From Nitriliruptorales bacterium (GTDB lineage: Bacteria > Actinomycetota > Nitriliruptoria > Euzebyales > Egibacteraceae): DNA of 12,330 nucleotides. Location of the stretch: positions 1 through 12,330 of the forward strand of contig SLAO01000020.1 of the NCBI GenBank assembly GCA_007126835.1, given 5' to 3'. Of the stretch, positions 1-6,183 are shown piece by piece. The translations under genes and the position numbers were made by a program. The first letter of the stretch is position 1, and every line of letters begins with the position of its first letter. The notes beneath the pieces were generated by a model that saw only the letters and a program-made list of their open reading frames with translations, was not told the DNA's origin and searched no databases.

Positions 1-1015
1 GAGCCTGCCCGGCCGTGCTCCATCCGCGGTCGGCGCCCTCCCCGATCGCGCCGGTCATCCCGCGCGCCGCGGCTCGACGGCCCAGCACGATCACGTAGGT
101 CATGAACACCACTTGAGCGGTCACGCCGATGCCCACGCGAATGGGTGTGGACAGGGGAGCCCCGGTCACGAAGCCTTCGATCAGCCCCGCCGCGGCGAAC
201 ACCGCCACCAGCCCGGCGAGCAGCGCCACCGTGCGGCGGCCCTCCTCGCGCAGGGCCGCGCTGCGTCGTCGATCGCCGGGGTCGATGAGCGTCCAGCCCA
301 CCCGCAAGCCGGCCCCGCCGGCCAGGAACACCGCGGTCAGCTCGAGCAGCCCGTGCGGCAAGATGAGGCCCCAAAAGCGCGCCTGCTCGCCAGCGGCGAT
401 GAACATCCCCAGCGCCACGCCGACGTTGAGCCCATTGAACGCCAGCACGAACACCGTGGGCAGGGCGAACAGCCCGCCGCCGGCGAACGCCAGGATCGAA
501 ACCTGGATGTTGTTGACGGTGACCTCGGTCGCGAACTGCGCAGAGGGGTTGGCGGTGTAGTAGTCGGCGAAGTCCTCGGTGACGTACGCCTCGCGCACAG
601 CCGGGGGGGCGGTGGCCTCCAGCGCCGCCGGCGAGTTTCCCAGCCACAGGGCTACCAGCGCGCCGGGCACTAGGAACAGCAGGGTCGCCCAGATGTGAAA
701 CGCCTTGGTGTGCCACACCGCCGCCGGGAACGTCTCGGTCACGAACCGGGCGAAGGCCTTCCAGGAGGCCCCCCGCGTTCCGTACAGCAAGGCGGAGGCC
801 CGCGCGACGAGCTGGGACAGCTCGGCGACGAGCGCACGGTCGTGCAGCGACGTGCGCGCCATGGAAAGGTGCGTCGACACTCGCTGGTAGACCGCGGCGA
901 GCTCCTCGAGCTCCTCGGAGCTCAGGCGCTTGGGGTTGCGCCCCGCGCGGTCGAGCAGCTCGCGGAGCCGCTGCCAGTCGTCGGAGTGTGTTCGGATGAA
1001 GCCGTCGATGTCCAC
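1..1015 (-). CDS. SpoIIM-family (DUF95) integral membrane protein, 3' end cut by the window edge
   Basis: My reverse-strand translation gives 338 uninterrupted codons from a GTG at 1015 to the window edge, with no stop, so the C-terminus lies outside. Family members are usually about 320-340 residues, so little is missing. The N-terminal 90 residues are soluble and helical (starting V-D-I-D-G-F). Membrane segments follow at about 106-126, 168-192, 196-210, 215-240, 262-282 and 292-312. The signature P-H-G-L-L-E-L near residues 220-226 and the following G-x-R-x-G-W-T-L-I-D-P-G are typical of the stage II sporulation protein M family. In non-sporulating actinobacteria its role is unknown; it is probably a membrane partner of the divergent RDD protein. 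No ribosome binding site precedes the GTG, but a TATCCT box lies 7 bases upstream, so the mRNA may be leaderless. Family assignment is firm, function is not. Confidence 0.88.
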   Translation of the reverse strand, partial: MDIDGFIRTHSDDWQRLRELLDRAGRNPKRLSSEELEELAAVYQRVSTHLSMARTSLHDRALVAELSQLVARASALLYGTRGASWKAFARFVTETFPAAVWHTKAFHIWATLLFLVPGALVALWLGNSPAALEATAPPAVREAYVTEDFADYYTANPSAQFATEVTVNNIQVSILAFAGGGLFALPTVFVLAFNGLNVGVALGMFIAAGEQARFWGLILPHGLLELTAVFLAGGAGLRVGWTLIDPGDRRRSAALREEGRRTVALLAGLVAVFAAAGLIEGFVTGAPLSTPIRVGIGVTAQVVFMTYVIVLGRRAAARGMTGAIGEGADRGWSTAGQA

Positions 1016-1022
1016 GGTTGGC

Positions 1023-1028
1023 AGGATA
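1023..1028 (-). promoter_or_regulatory. Candidate -10 box (TATCCT) for the SpoIIM-family gene
   Basis: On the reverse strand TATCCT is followed by 7 bases and then the GTG start codon, the spacing expected for a leaderless transcript. The absence of a Shine-Dalgarno sequence before this GTG agrees. I see no good -35 element. The call rests on position and on a TANNNT match. Confidence 0.35.
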
Positions 1029-1055
1029 GATGCGAGCGCCGAACGAGGAGAGTCC

Positions 1056-2036
1056 GTGAGCGCGAACGCAGGCAGCGGCATCGTCACACCCGAGGCGGTG
1101 CGCCTGGACTTCGAGGAGGCGACGGTCGGCACCCGCGCGGTGGCCATCGTCCTTGACTGGCTGATCCAGGGGACCGTGCTGGTGCTCGTCACGCTCGGCG
1201 CAGGTTTCGTGCTCGACCCCCTGCGGGGGGCGGCAGGCGACGTCGCCGTGACGATCGTCATGCTGGTCACCGGCTTCGTGGTGATCTTCGGCTACCCCAT
1301 CGGGTTCGAGGTCGCCTGGCGGGGGCGCACGCCGGGCAAGGCGGCGATGGGGCTGCGGGTGGTGACGCTGGAGGGGGCGCCGGTCGCGTTTCGCCACGCG
1401 GCGATCCGCGCGGCGCTCGGCCTGGTCGATTTCGCGTTGACCAGCGGCGCCGGCGCGGTGTTCACGGTGTTGCTGTCGCGTCGCAGCCAACGCATCGGTG
1501 ACCACGTGGCCGGGACGGTGGTCGTTCGTGAGCGGGTGGCGGGCGGCCGCGCCGAAGCAGCGACGTTCGAAGCGCCAGTCGGGGCTGAGGCCTACGCGCG
1601 AACGATCGATCCCGCCGGCGCCCGGCCCGCCGACTACGAGGCCGCACGGGCGTTCTTGCTGCGCGCCGACGGGCTGCCGCCCGACCGCAGGCATGCCCTG
1701 TCAGCGCAGCTCGCTCAAAGCATCGCAGCGCGGCTGGCGCACCAGATCCCCTCCGAAGTGCATCCCGAGGTGTTCCTGCGCAGCTTCGCCGCGCGGTATC
1801 AGGCCCGCACGGCGAGGCCGGGAACCGGCCACGCGCGCCGAGCCGCGCCGGGCGAGCAGACCGCGCAGGCCGCGCCGGGCGCGCAAGCCCCGCAACCCCC
1901 GCAGCAGCGACAAGCCCCGCAGGCCCCGGAGGCCTCCCAAGCTCCGCAGGAAGGGCAGCAGCACCCGCCGTCGGTCCCCTCCGCGCCGACCACCGACGAG
2001 CAGCGCCAGGGGCGCGGGTTCGCCGCCCCCGAGTAG
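1056..2036 (+). CDS. RDD-family membrane protein with a proline/glutamine/alanine-rich C-terminal tail
   Basis: The GTG at 1056 is chosen because GAGGAG lies 5 bases upstream. The upstream ATG at 930 would overlap the divergent SpoIIM-family gene by 86 bases and adds a non-family sequence. The product has 326 residues. The RDD domain covers about residues 15-160, with R27, D34 (L-D-W) and D149 (R-I-G-D-H) matching the family's Arg-Asp-Asp signature, and membrane helices near 29-52, 64-86 and 117-142. Residues 193-250 form a soluble helical region that I associate with actinobacterial RDD proteins encoded beside SpoIIM-family genes. Residues 267-310 are a low-complexity P/Q/A tract that is probably disordered. 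Some RDD proteins have been linked to ion transport, but this subfamily has no assigned substrate. The genes are divergent, with 40 bases between start codons. Confidence 0.88.
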   Translation: MSANAGSGIVTPEAVRLDFEEATVGTRAVAIVLDWLIQGTVLVLVTLGAGFVLDPLRGAAGDVAVTIVMLVTGFVVIFGYPIGFEVAWRGRTPGKAAMGLRVVTLEGAPVAFRHAAIRAALGLVDFALTSGAGAVFTVLLSRRSQRIGDHVAGTVVVRERVAGGRAEAATFEAPVGAEAYARTIDPAGARPADYEAARAFLLRADGLPPDRRHALSAQLAQSIAARLAHQIPSEVHPEVFLRSFAARYQARTARPGTGHARRAAPGEQTAQAAPGAQAPQPPQQRQAPQAPEASQAPQEGQQHPPSVPSAPTTDEQRQGRGFAAPE

Positions 2037-2078
2037 GTGCGCAGCGGGGAGCGCAGACGCCGACCGCAGGCAGGCGGC

Positions 2079-2111
2079 AGCAAGGGCGTCGTTGCTCCTC
2101 GCGGGGCGAGG
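2079..2111. terminator. Two adjacent hairpins between convergent RDD and archease genes
   Basis: AGCAA (2079-2083) pairs with TTGCT (2092-2096). It is followed directly by CCTCGC (2097-2102) and GCGAGG (2106-2111) around a three-base loop. The site lies in the 92-base gap between two convergent stop codons, so it could end transcription from either side. No T-tract follows on either strand, which is common for actinobacterial terminators but lowers certainty. Confidence 0.35.
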
Positions 2112-2128
2112 GCGCGACGGAGGGTACG

Positions 2129-2557
2129 TCAGAGATCTAGCACGACGTGCCCCTGCCAGCCGCGGTCGGTCGGTTCGAGGCGAGCGTCGTGCCAGGTGGC
2201 CGCCTTGGGCGGCGCGCCGCGCAGCACCAGCCCCCTCAGCGCCACCGCGATCAGCGAGCCGTGGGCCCGCCGGTCGTCGATCCGGACGTCGCCGAGCCCG
2301 CAGGCCAGCGTCCCTTCGATGTCGAGCGCGGCGATGGCCTCGTCCAGGATGCCGACGAGCAACTCGGCCGGATTCCCGGCGATGTCGATGGGCACACCGT
2401 CGGTGGCCGCTGCCGGCGGGATCTCGGCGATGTGGGAGGCGAACCCGTGAAGCGCCGCGTCGAGGCAAGCCGGCACGCTTTCTCCCCAGACGCGCAAGGA
2501 CAGATCCGAGCCGTACTCGGCTAGTTCGAACGTGGCGGTCACGTCGCCGAGTCTCAC
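2129..2557 (-). CDS. Archease, the protein cofactor of the RNA ligase RtcB
   Basis: The product has 142 residues, the usual archease length. Archease speeds RtcB guanylylation and allows multiple turnovers; it is a small cytosolic metal-binding protein. The N-terminal F-E-L-x-E-x-x-x-D block matches the family's F-x-x-x-D-H-T-A-D segment, keeping the aspartate as D18. The middle E-L-L-x-x-I-L-D-E-A (65-74) matches the conserved L-L-x-x-W-L-N-E-L region. The C-terminal K-A-A-T-W-H-D (118-124) and V-V-L-D-L (138-142) match the family's K-A-x-T-Y-H and V-x-x-D-[IL] motifs. The H-T-A before the first aspartate is replaced by Y-G-S, which is unusual. The start is uncertain: the GTG at 2557 gives five extra residues, while the GTG at 2542 fits the family N-terminus equally well. 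Its divergent neighbour is rtcB, which supports the call. Confidence 0.85.
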   Translation of the reverse strand: MRLGDVTATFELAEYGSDLSLRVWGESVPACLDAALHGFASHIAEIPPAAATDGVPIDIAGNPAELLVGILDEAIAALDIEGTLACGLGDVRIDDRRAHGSLIAVALRGLVLRGAPPKAATWHDARLEPTDRGWQGHVVLDL

Positions 2558-2573
2558 CCGCCTGACCGGCGGG
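2557..2573. promoter_or_regulatory. Perfect 6-bp inverted repeat at the archease start
   Basis: CCCGCC (2557-2562) and GGCGGG (2568-2573) are separated by TGACC. On the archease strand the second arm ends on the first base of the GTG at 2557 and contains the only nearby G-rich sequence. It could fold at the translation start or act as an operator in the shared archease/rtcB gap. Confidence 0.3.
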
Positions 2574-2594
2574 TACGCCTCCCACGAGAACCCT

Positions 2595-2610
2595 TCGCAA
2601 CTGTCGCAAC
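2595..2610. promoter_or_regulatory. Tandem TCGCAAC repeat in the archease/rtcB divergent region
   Basis: TCGCAAC occurs at 2595-2601 and again at 2604-2610, in direct orientation 9 bases apart, just upstream of the rtcB ribosome binding site. On the reverse strand each copy contains TTGCGA, which resembles a weak -35 element for archease. No clear -10 follows at standard spacing, so an operator is as likely as a promoter. Confidence 0.25.
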
Positions 2611-2622
2611 AAGGGGGCAGCC

Positions 2623-4035
2623 GTGGCCACCACTGAAGCGGACGTGACCCGCACGCTGGACCGCGAAGGCGACATGCGCGTGCCCGGCGTCGTGTTCGCG
2701 TCGGACGCGCTGCTCCCGACCGACACCGGGGACCTGTTCGGCCAGGTGCGCGCGGTGGCGACCCTGCCCGGCATCGTGGAAGCGTCGTACGCGATGCCCG
2801 ACCTCCACGTGGGTTACGGGTTCCCGATCGGGGGGGTGGCCGCGACCGACGTCGACGACGGGGGCGTCATCTCACCCGGCGGGGTCGGGTTCGACATCTC
2901 GTGCGGGGTTCGCCTCGCGACCCTGCCAGTCACCAGCGACGAGGTTGACGACGCCACGCTGGGGTCGCTCATGGACGCGCTGGCGCAGCGGGTCCCCCAC
3001 GGCACCGGCCCCGGAGGTCTGTGGAAGCTGCAACGGCGGGACCTGCGCCGGCTGTTGACCGAGGGCGCCCACATGGCAGTCGAGTCCGGGCACGGCGTCC
3101 CGGCGGACCTCGACCGCATCGAAGACCGCGGCCGTCTCGACGAGGCCGACGCCAAGGCGGTCGGCGATCGCGCGCTCGAGCGGGGCCAGGCCCAGCTGGG
3201 GAGCCTGGGGGGCGGCAACCACTTCCTCGAGCTCGAGGTCGTCGACGAGGTCGTCGACCAGCAGACCGCCCAAGGCTTCGGGCTGGCCGAGGGTCAGCTG
3301 GTGGCGATGATCCACTGCGGCTCACGCGGCTTGGGCCACCAGGTGTGCACCGACGCGGTCAAGCAGATGCACGGGGCCATGGCTCGCCACGGCATCACCG
3401 TGCCCGACCCGCAGCTGGCCTGCGTGCCCGTCGAGAGCGCGGAAGGCCGGTCCTACGCCGCGGCGATGGCTGCCTCCGCCAACTACGCGCGCGCGAACCG
3501 GCAGCTACTGGGGGAGGCCGTGCGCGACGCGGTAGAGGACGCCTTCGGCACGCGAGACGTCCGCTTGGTCTACGACGTCAACCACAATATGGCCAAGCGC
3601 GAGCGCCACGTCGTGGGGGCCACCGAGCGGGGCCTGTGCGTGCACCGCAAGGGCGCCACCCTGGCGCTGCCGCCCGGTGACCCTCAGCTGCCAGACGACC
3701 TGCGCGACCACGGCCAGCCGGTCATCGTCCCAGGATCGATGGGGACGTCGTCGTGGGTTCTCGCAGGCGATCAGGGACGGGCGTTCGCCTCGACCTGCCA
3801 CGGAGCCGGTCGGCTGCGCAGCCGCAGCCAGGCCCGCAAGCGCATCCACGGTGACGACCTGCGAACGCAGCTCGTCGCCGAGGGCATCGCCGTGCGCTCG
3901 CGCAGCGCCGCCGGCCTGGCCGAGGAGGCCCCGGATGCGTACAAGGACGTCGACGAGGTCGTCGCCGTCTGCGAGGCCGCGGGCCTGTCGCGCAGGGTGG
4001 CCCGGCTGCGGCCGATCGGTGTCGTCAAGGGGTAG
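2623..4035 (+). CDS. rtcB: RNA-splicing ligase RtcB (3'-phosphate/2',3'-cyclic phosphate RNA ligase)
   Basis: The product has 470 residues, full length for the family. RtcB joins RNA ends carrying a 2',3'-cyclic phosphate or 3'-phosphate to a 5'-OH, using GTP and Mn2+, in tRNA or rRNA repair. The metal and catalytic residues are all visible: D91 and C94 in the S-P-G-G-V-G-F-D-I-S-C-G block, H200 in G-G-G-N-H-F-L-E, H231 in H-C-G-S-R-G-L-G-H-Q, H321 in D-V-N-H-N-x-A-K, and the guanylylated histidine H393 in C-H-G-A-G-R. V-H-R-K-G-A-T (340-346), P-G-S-M-G-T-S-S (370-377) and the C-terminal A-Y-K-D-V-D and R-P-I-G-V-V-K-G motifs are intact. The GTG at 2623 follows AAGGGGG by about 6 bases. The gene diverges from archease and converges on a hydrolase gene 15 bases away. 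Confidence 0.97.
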   Translation: MATTEADVTRTLDREGDMRVPGVVFASDALLPTDTGDLFGQVRAVATLPGIVEASYAMPDLHVGYGFPIGGVAATDVDDGGVISPGGVGFDISCGVRLATLPVTSDEVDDATLGSLMDALAQRVPHGTGPGGLWKLQRRDLRRLLTEGAHMAVESGHGVPADLDRIEDRGRLDEADAKAVGDRALERGQAQLGSLGGGNHFLELEVVDEVVDQQTAQGFGLAEGQLVAMIHCGSRGLGHQVCTDAVKQMHGAMARHGITVPDPQLACVPVESAEGRSYAAAMAASANYARANRQLLGEAVRDAVEDAFGTRDVRLVYDVNHNMAKRERHVVGATERGLCVHRKGATLALPPGDPQLPDDLRDHGQPVIVPGSMGTSSWVLAGDQGRAFASTCHGAGRLRSRSQARKRIHGDDLRTQLVAEGIAVRSRSAAGLAEEAPDAYKDVDEVVAVCEAAGLSRRVARLRPIGVVKG

Positions 4036-4050
4036 GCGCGCCCTAGCGTG

Positions 4051-4824
4051 TTACGTCAGGAACTCCAGGATCGCCGAGGCGATCACGTCAGGTTGCTCCA
4101 GGCTCGCCCAGTGCGCCGCCGAGGGGATCACCCGGACCCGGGACACGGGGATGTCGGCGTGGAGCTCCTCGGTCATGGCGATCGGCGTCGAACGGTCGTG
4201 ATCGCCGACGAGCAGCAACGTGGGTTGGCCGATGCGCTCGCGGTCGATCGCTGGGGCCTTGGCTAGCGCCCGGCAGGCCTTGGCGTACTGCCGGGGATCG
4301 TTGGCCAGGAACATCCCTCGGGCCAGGCCCACGAGCTGGGGCAGCTTCGCGTGTGTCCGCGGGGCCAGCGCGCCGGCGACCCAGGTGTCCACGAGCGTGT
4401 CCATGCCCTCTTGTTCGGCGGTCTCGGCGCGCTGGTTGTAGCTGTCCTTTGCGGGAGGCTCGAAGTAGCTGATGCCGCCGAGCAGGATAAGGTTGTCCAC
4501 GGCCTCTGGCTTGGACGTAGCCAGCTGCTGGGCCACCAGCGACCCGAGCGAGTGGCCGACCAACGTCACCGCGGGCAGCTCGAGCGCGCTGATCAGCGCC
4601 TCGACGTCCTGCGCCCACGTCTTGACCGAGAAGGTGCCCTTGCCGGTCTCGCTGCGCCCGTGGCCGCGGAGGTCCAGGCTGACGACGTGGTGGTGGAGCT
4701 TGAGCGCTTCAGTCACGCCGTGCCAGGTGTGCAGCGTGCCGCCCAGCCCGTGGATCAGCACGACTGGAGGGCCCTCACCGGTCGACGTGTAGTGGTGGCG
4801 GACCCCGTTTAGCTCGATGAACAT
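4051..4824 (-). CDS. Alpha/beta-fold hydrolase (3-oxoadipate enol-lactonase-like or esterase-like)
   Basis: The product has 257 residues, a typical length for a single-domain alpha/beta hydrolase. H25-G-L-G-G is the oxyanion-hole motif, S92 lies in the nucleophile elbow G-H-S-L-G, D210 in G-D-H-D-R-S-T-P is the likely acid, and H238 in A-A-H-W is the catalytic histidine, so the triad is complete. The family contains esterases, lactonases such as PcaD, and C-C hydrolases. No aromatic-degradation neighbour is present, so the substrate is unknown. I chose the ATG at 4824 because AAAGAG lies 5 bases upstream; a GTG two codons earlier (4830) sits against that sequence and is less likely. It is the last gene of a leftward run, 53 bases after the preceding stop. 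It is probably cytosolic, as no signal peptide is seen. Confidence 0.9.
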   Translation of the reverse strand: MFIELNGVRHHYTSTGEGPPVVLIHGLGGTLHTWHGVTEALKLHHHVVSLDLRGHGRSETGKGTFSVKTWAQDVEALISALELPAVTLVGHSLGSLVAQQLATSKPEAVDNLILLGGISYFEPPAKDSYNQRAETAEQEGMDTLVDTWVAGALAPRTHAKLPQLVGLARGMFLANDPRQYAKACRALAKAPAIDRERIGQPTLLLVGDHDRSTPIAMTEELHADIPVSRVRVIPSAAHWASLEQPDVIASAILEFLT

Positions 4825-4877
4825 CCTCACTCTTTCGTCGGCGATCGCAGCAGGCTAACCCACGCGAGCTGGTCGCA

Positions 4878-5648
4878 TCACCGGCCGGGGTCCTCGTCGG
4901 GATCATCGGACTGGTGCGCATCGTCGTCGGCACTGCCCGGCCCGCGCGTGTCCGCGTCCGAGGCGCTTGGCTCCTGGCCGCTCAACACGTCGAGCTCGGC
5001 GTCGGTCAGGGTCGTGGCGGTGGGATCCGAGGACACCAGCTCGCTGGCGGGCGGGTGGGCCCGGCCGGCCGGGTCGAGCAGCCCAGCGCCGCGCGGGCCC
5101 GCCGTTGGAGCGGCGTCGGGGATGCGACGTTCGATGTCGCGCAGCACGCGGTCCAGTGGCGGCCACCATCGCCCGGCACGAAGCTCGGTGAGCACCTCGG
5201 CCCCCGGGCGAGGGTCTGTGGGCGCCACCCGGTGGCTGGCGGCCTCGTGGAGCACCCCCAAGAACCAGTGGCGGCGGGTGGGGGTCCAGCTGTCCGGGTC
5301 GACGGCGAGGTAGTAGTCAGGCAGCTCGAGGCCGCCGGCCCGCCACAGCTCCAGCACGCGTTTGAGCGCGACCTCGAAGTCACCGGGAGTGCCGGTGCCG
5401 TCGAACCGGGCGACCCAGGCCGACGCGAGCGGTGCGAGGGGGTCGAACGCTGTGACCGCGTACGGGCCGCCGGACCGGGCGGCCTCGGTCAGGTTCGTCG
5501 CCGCGCGGGTGGCGTGGGAGCCGTCGGAGGGGTCGGGCAGCGCACGCACGTTGCGTGCGCGGGCCATGCGCTCGACCGCGGCCTTGGCGGCGTCGGCATC
5601 GGTTTCTGCGCCGACGAGGCTGACGATGGTGGCGTGGGCTCGCTGCAT
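4878..5648 (-). CDS. Hypothetical protein with an acidic, probably disordered C-terminal tail
   Basis: I do not recognise this 256-residue protein. Residues 1-180 look like a compact mixed alpha/beta domain. Features include V-S-L-V-G near the start, Y-A-V-T-A-F-D-P-L-A-P-L-A at about 63-75, and an aromatic-rich block around 111-135 (P-D-Y-Y-L-A-V-D-P-D-S-W-T-P-T-R-R-H-W-F). The last 50 residues are rich in D, S, E and P and end in repeated D-D/D-E pairs, suggesting disorder. There is no signal peptide or membrane helix. The ATG at 5648 follows AGAAGG directly and begins 4 bases after the DUF3151 stop, so the two genes are very likely co-transcribed and translationally coupled. Codon use matches the neighbours and the reading frame is far more protein-like than overlapping frames. 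A role shared with DUF3151 is inference from spacing only. Confidence 0.8.
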   Translation of the reverse strand: MQRAHATIVSLVGAETDADAAKAAVERMARARNVRALPDPSDGSHATRAATNLTEAARSGGPYAVTAFDPLAPLASAWVARFDGTGTPGDFEVALKRVLELWRAGGLELPDYYLAVDPDSWTPTRRHWFLGVLHEAASHRVAPTDPRPGAEVLTELRAGRWWPPLDRVLRDIERRIPDAAPTAGPRGAGLLDPAGRAHPPASELVSSDPTATTLTDAELDVLSGQEPSASDADTRGPGSADDDAHQSDDPDEDPGR

Positions 5649-5652
5649 CCTT

Positions 5653-6099
5653 CTAGCGTCGGGCCCCGAGGCCGTCGACGGGGTCGAGCTCAGCCAGGAA
5701 GCTGCGGCAGCGCTCGGCCTCCTCGTCCTCTCCGATGGCGTCGGCGGCTGCCATCAGCGCGCCCACGCTGCGCAAGAACCCCTGGTTGGGCGGGTGTTTC
5801 CACGGTACGGGGCCTTGCCCGCCCCACCCCGCCTTGCGCAGCCGGTCCAGGCCGCGGTGGTACCCCGTCCGGGCGAACGCGTAGGCCGCGACGGGGTCGT
5901 CGCGTTCCAGCGCGTCCTCGGCCAGCCTCGCCCAGGCTTCTAGATGCGTCGGATGCGCCGCGGTGGCCCGCCGCAGCGCCTGTGCGCGCTCGTCGGGCGG
6001 GGTCTTCATCGCTTCGGCCAGCGCCTGCACAGCCTCGCCGGGTTCGGGGTCCAGGAAGGTCTCGCTGACCCCGTGCATCGGTAGTCCTCGCTCGCTCAT
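5653..6099 (-). CDS. DUF3151 family protein
   Basis: The product has 148 residues and matches the actinobacterial DUF3151 family in length and in its hallmark block Y-H-R-G-L-D-R-L-R-x-x-G-W (80-92), then G-P-V-P-W-x-H-x-P-N-x-G-F-L-R (96-110). The C-terminal E-x-x-E-R-C-R-x-F-L (126-135) also fits. The central part (E54-A-W-A-R-L-A-E-D-A-L, then A-A-Y-A-F-A-R-T-G-Y-H-R-G-L) looks like a TPR-type helical pair, as in tetratricopeptide folds. The function is unknown. Two starts are possible. The ATG at 6099 lies 6 bases after a TACAAC box on the same strand and could be leaderless. The ATG at 6078 has GAGGAC 5 bases upstream. It heads a leftward run with the hypothetical and hydrolase genes and diverges from a lipoprotein gene. 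Confidence 0.88.
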   Translation of the reverse strand: MSERGLPMHGVSETFLDPEPGEAVQALAEAMKTPPDERAQALRRATAAHPTHLEAWARLAEDALERDDPVAAYAFARTGYHRGLDRLRKAGWGGQGPVPWKHPPNQGFLRSVGALMAAADAIGEDEEAERCRSFLAELDPVDGLGARR

Positions 6100-6105
6100 G
6101 CCCCC

Positions 6106-6111
6106 GTTGTA
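6106..6111 (-). promoter_or_regulatory. Weak candidate -10 box (TACAAC) for the DUF3151 operon
   Basis: TACAAC on the reverse strand ends 6 bases before the ATG at 6099, matching leaderless spacing. The final base of the TANNNT pattern is C rather than T, and there is no clear -35, so this is tentative. Confidence 0.22.
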
Positions 6112-6126
6112 CCGCAGCGCTGAGAC

Positions 6127-6132
6127 TAAGAT
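6127..6132 (+). promoter_or_regulatory. Candidate -10 box (TAAGAT) for the lipoprotein gene
   Basis: TAAGAT is one of the best -10 matches in the window and stands in a short non-coding gap. Transcription would start near 6139, giving a leader of about 45 bases ahead of the AGGAGG (6172-6177) and GTG start at 6184. No convincing -35 is seen at 16-18 bases upstream. Confidence 0.4.
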
Positions 6133-6183
6133 GGGCGGTTGAACGGTTTCTTCGACGCCCGGTCGCTCGGCAGGAGGCAGCTG

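Noticed and set aside
113..1156. Forward open frames over the left 1.1 kb
   Set aside because: They are antisense to the SpoIIM-family gene, whose reverse translation has proper membrane helices and family motifs but no stop inside the window.
1498..2565. Forward open frame of 355 codons over the RDD gene and antisense to archease
   Set aside because: The product is extremely rich in Arg, Pro and Ser and runs through two recognised genes in the wrong frames.
1701..2774. Long reverse-strand open frame (357 codons) across the RDD tail, archease and rtcB start
   Set aside because: It overlaps archease in another frame and RDD and rtcB antisense. Its composition is Arg/Gly/Ala-rich with no family motif, as expected from the GC-rich third positions of the real genes.
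4914..6068. Forward open frame of 384 codons antisense to the hypothetical and DUF3151 genes
   Set aside because: DUF3151 on the reverse strand is clearly recognisable. The forward product is low-complexity Gly/Arg/Val with no motif. The reverse frame at 4878-5648 is more protein-like and has a coupled ribosome binding site.
6139..6141. TTG start for the lipoprotein 6 bases after the TAAGAT box, as a leaderless start
   Set aside because: The AGGAGG-N6-GTG at 6184 is much stronger and gives a normal-length lipoprotein signal peptide. The TTG would put about 50 residues before the lipidated cysteine.
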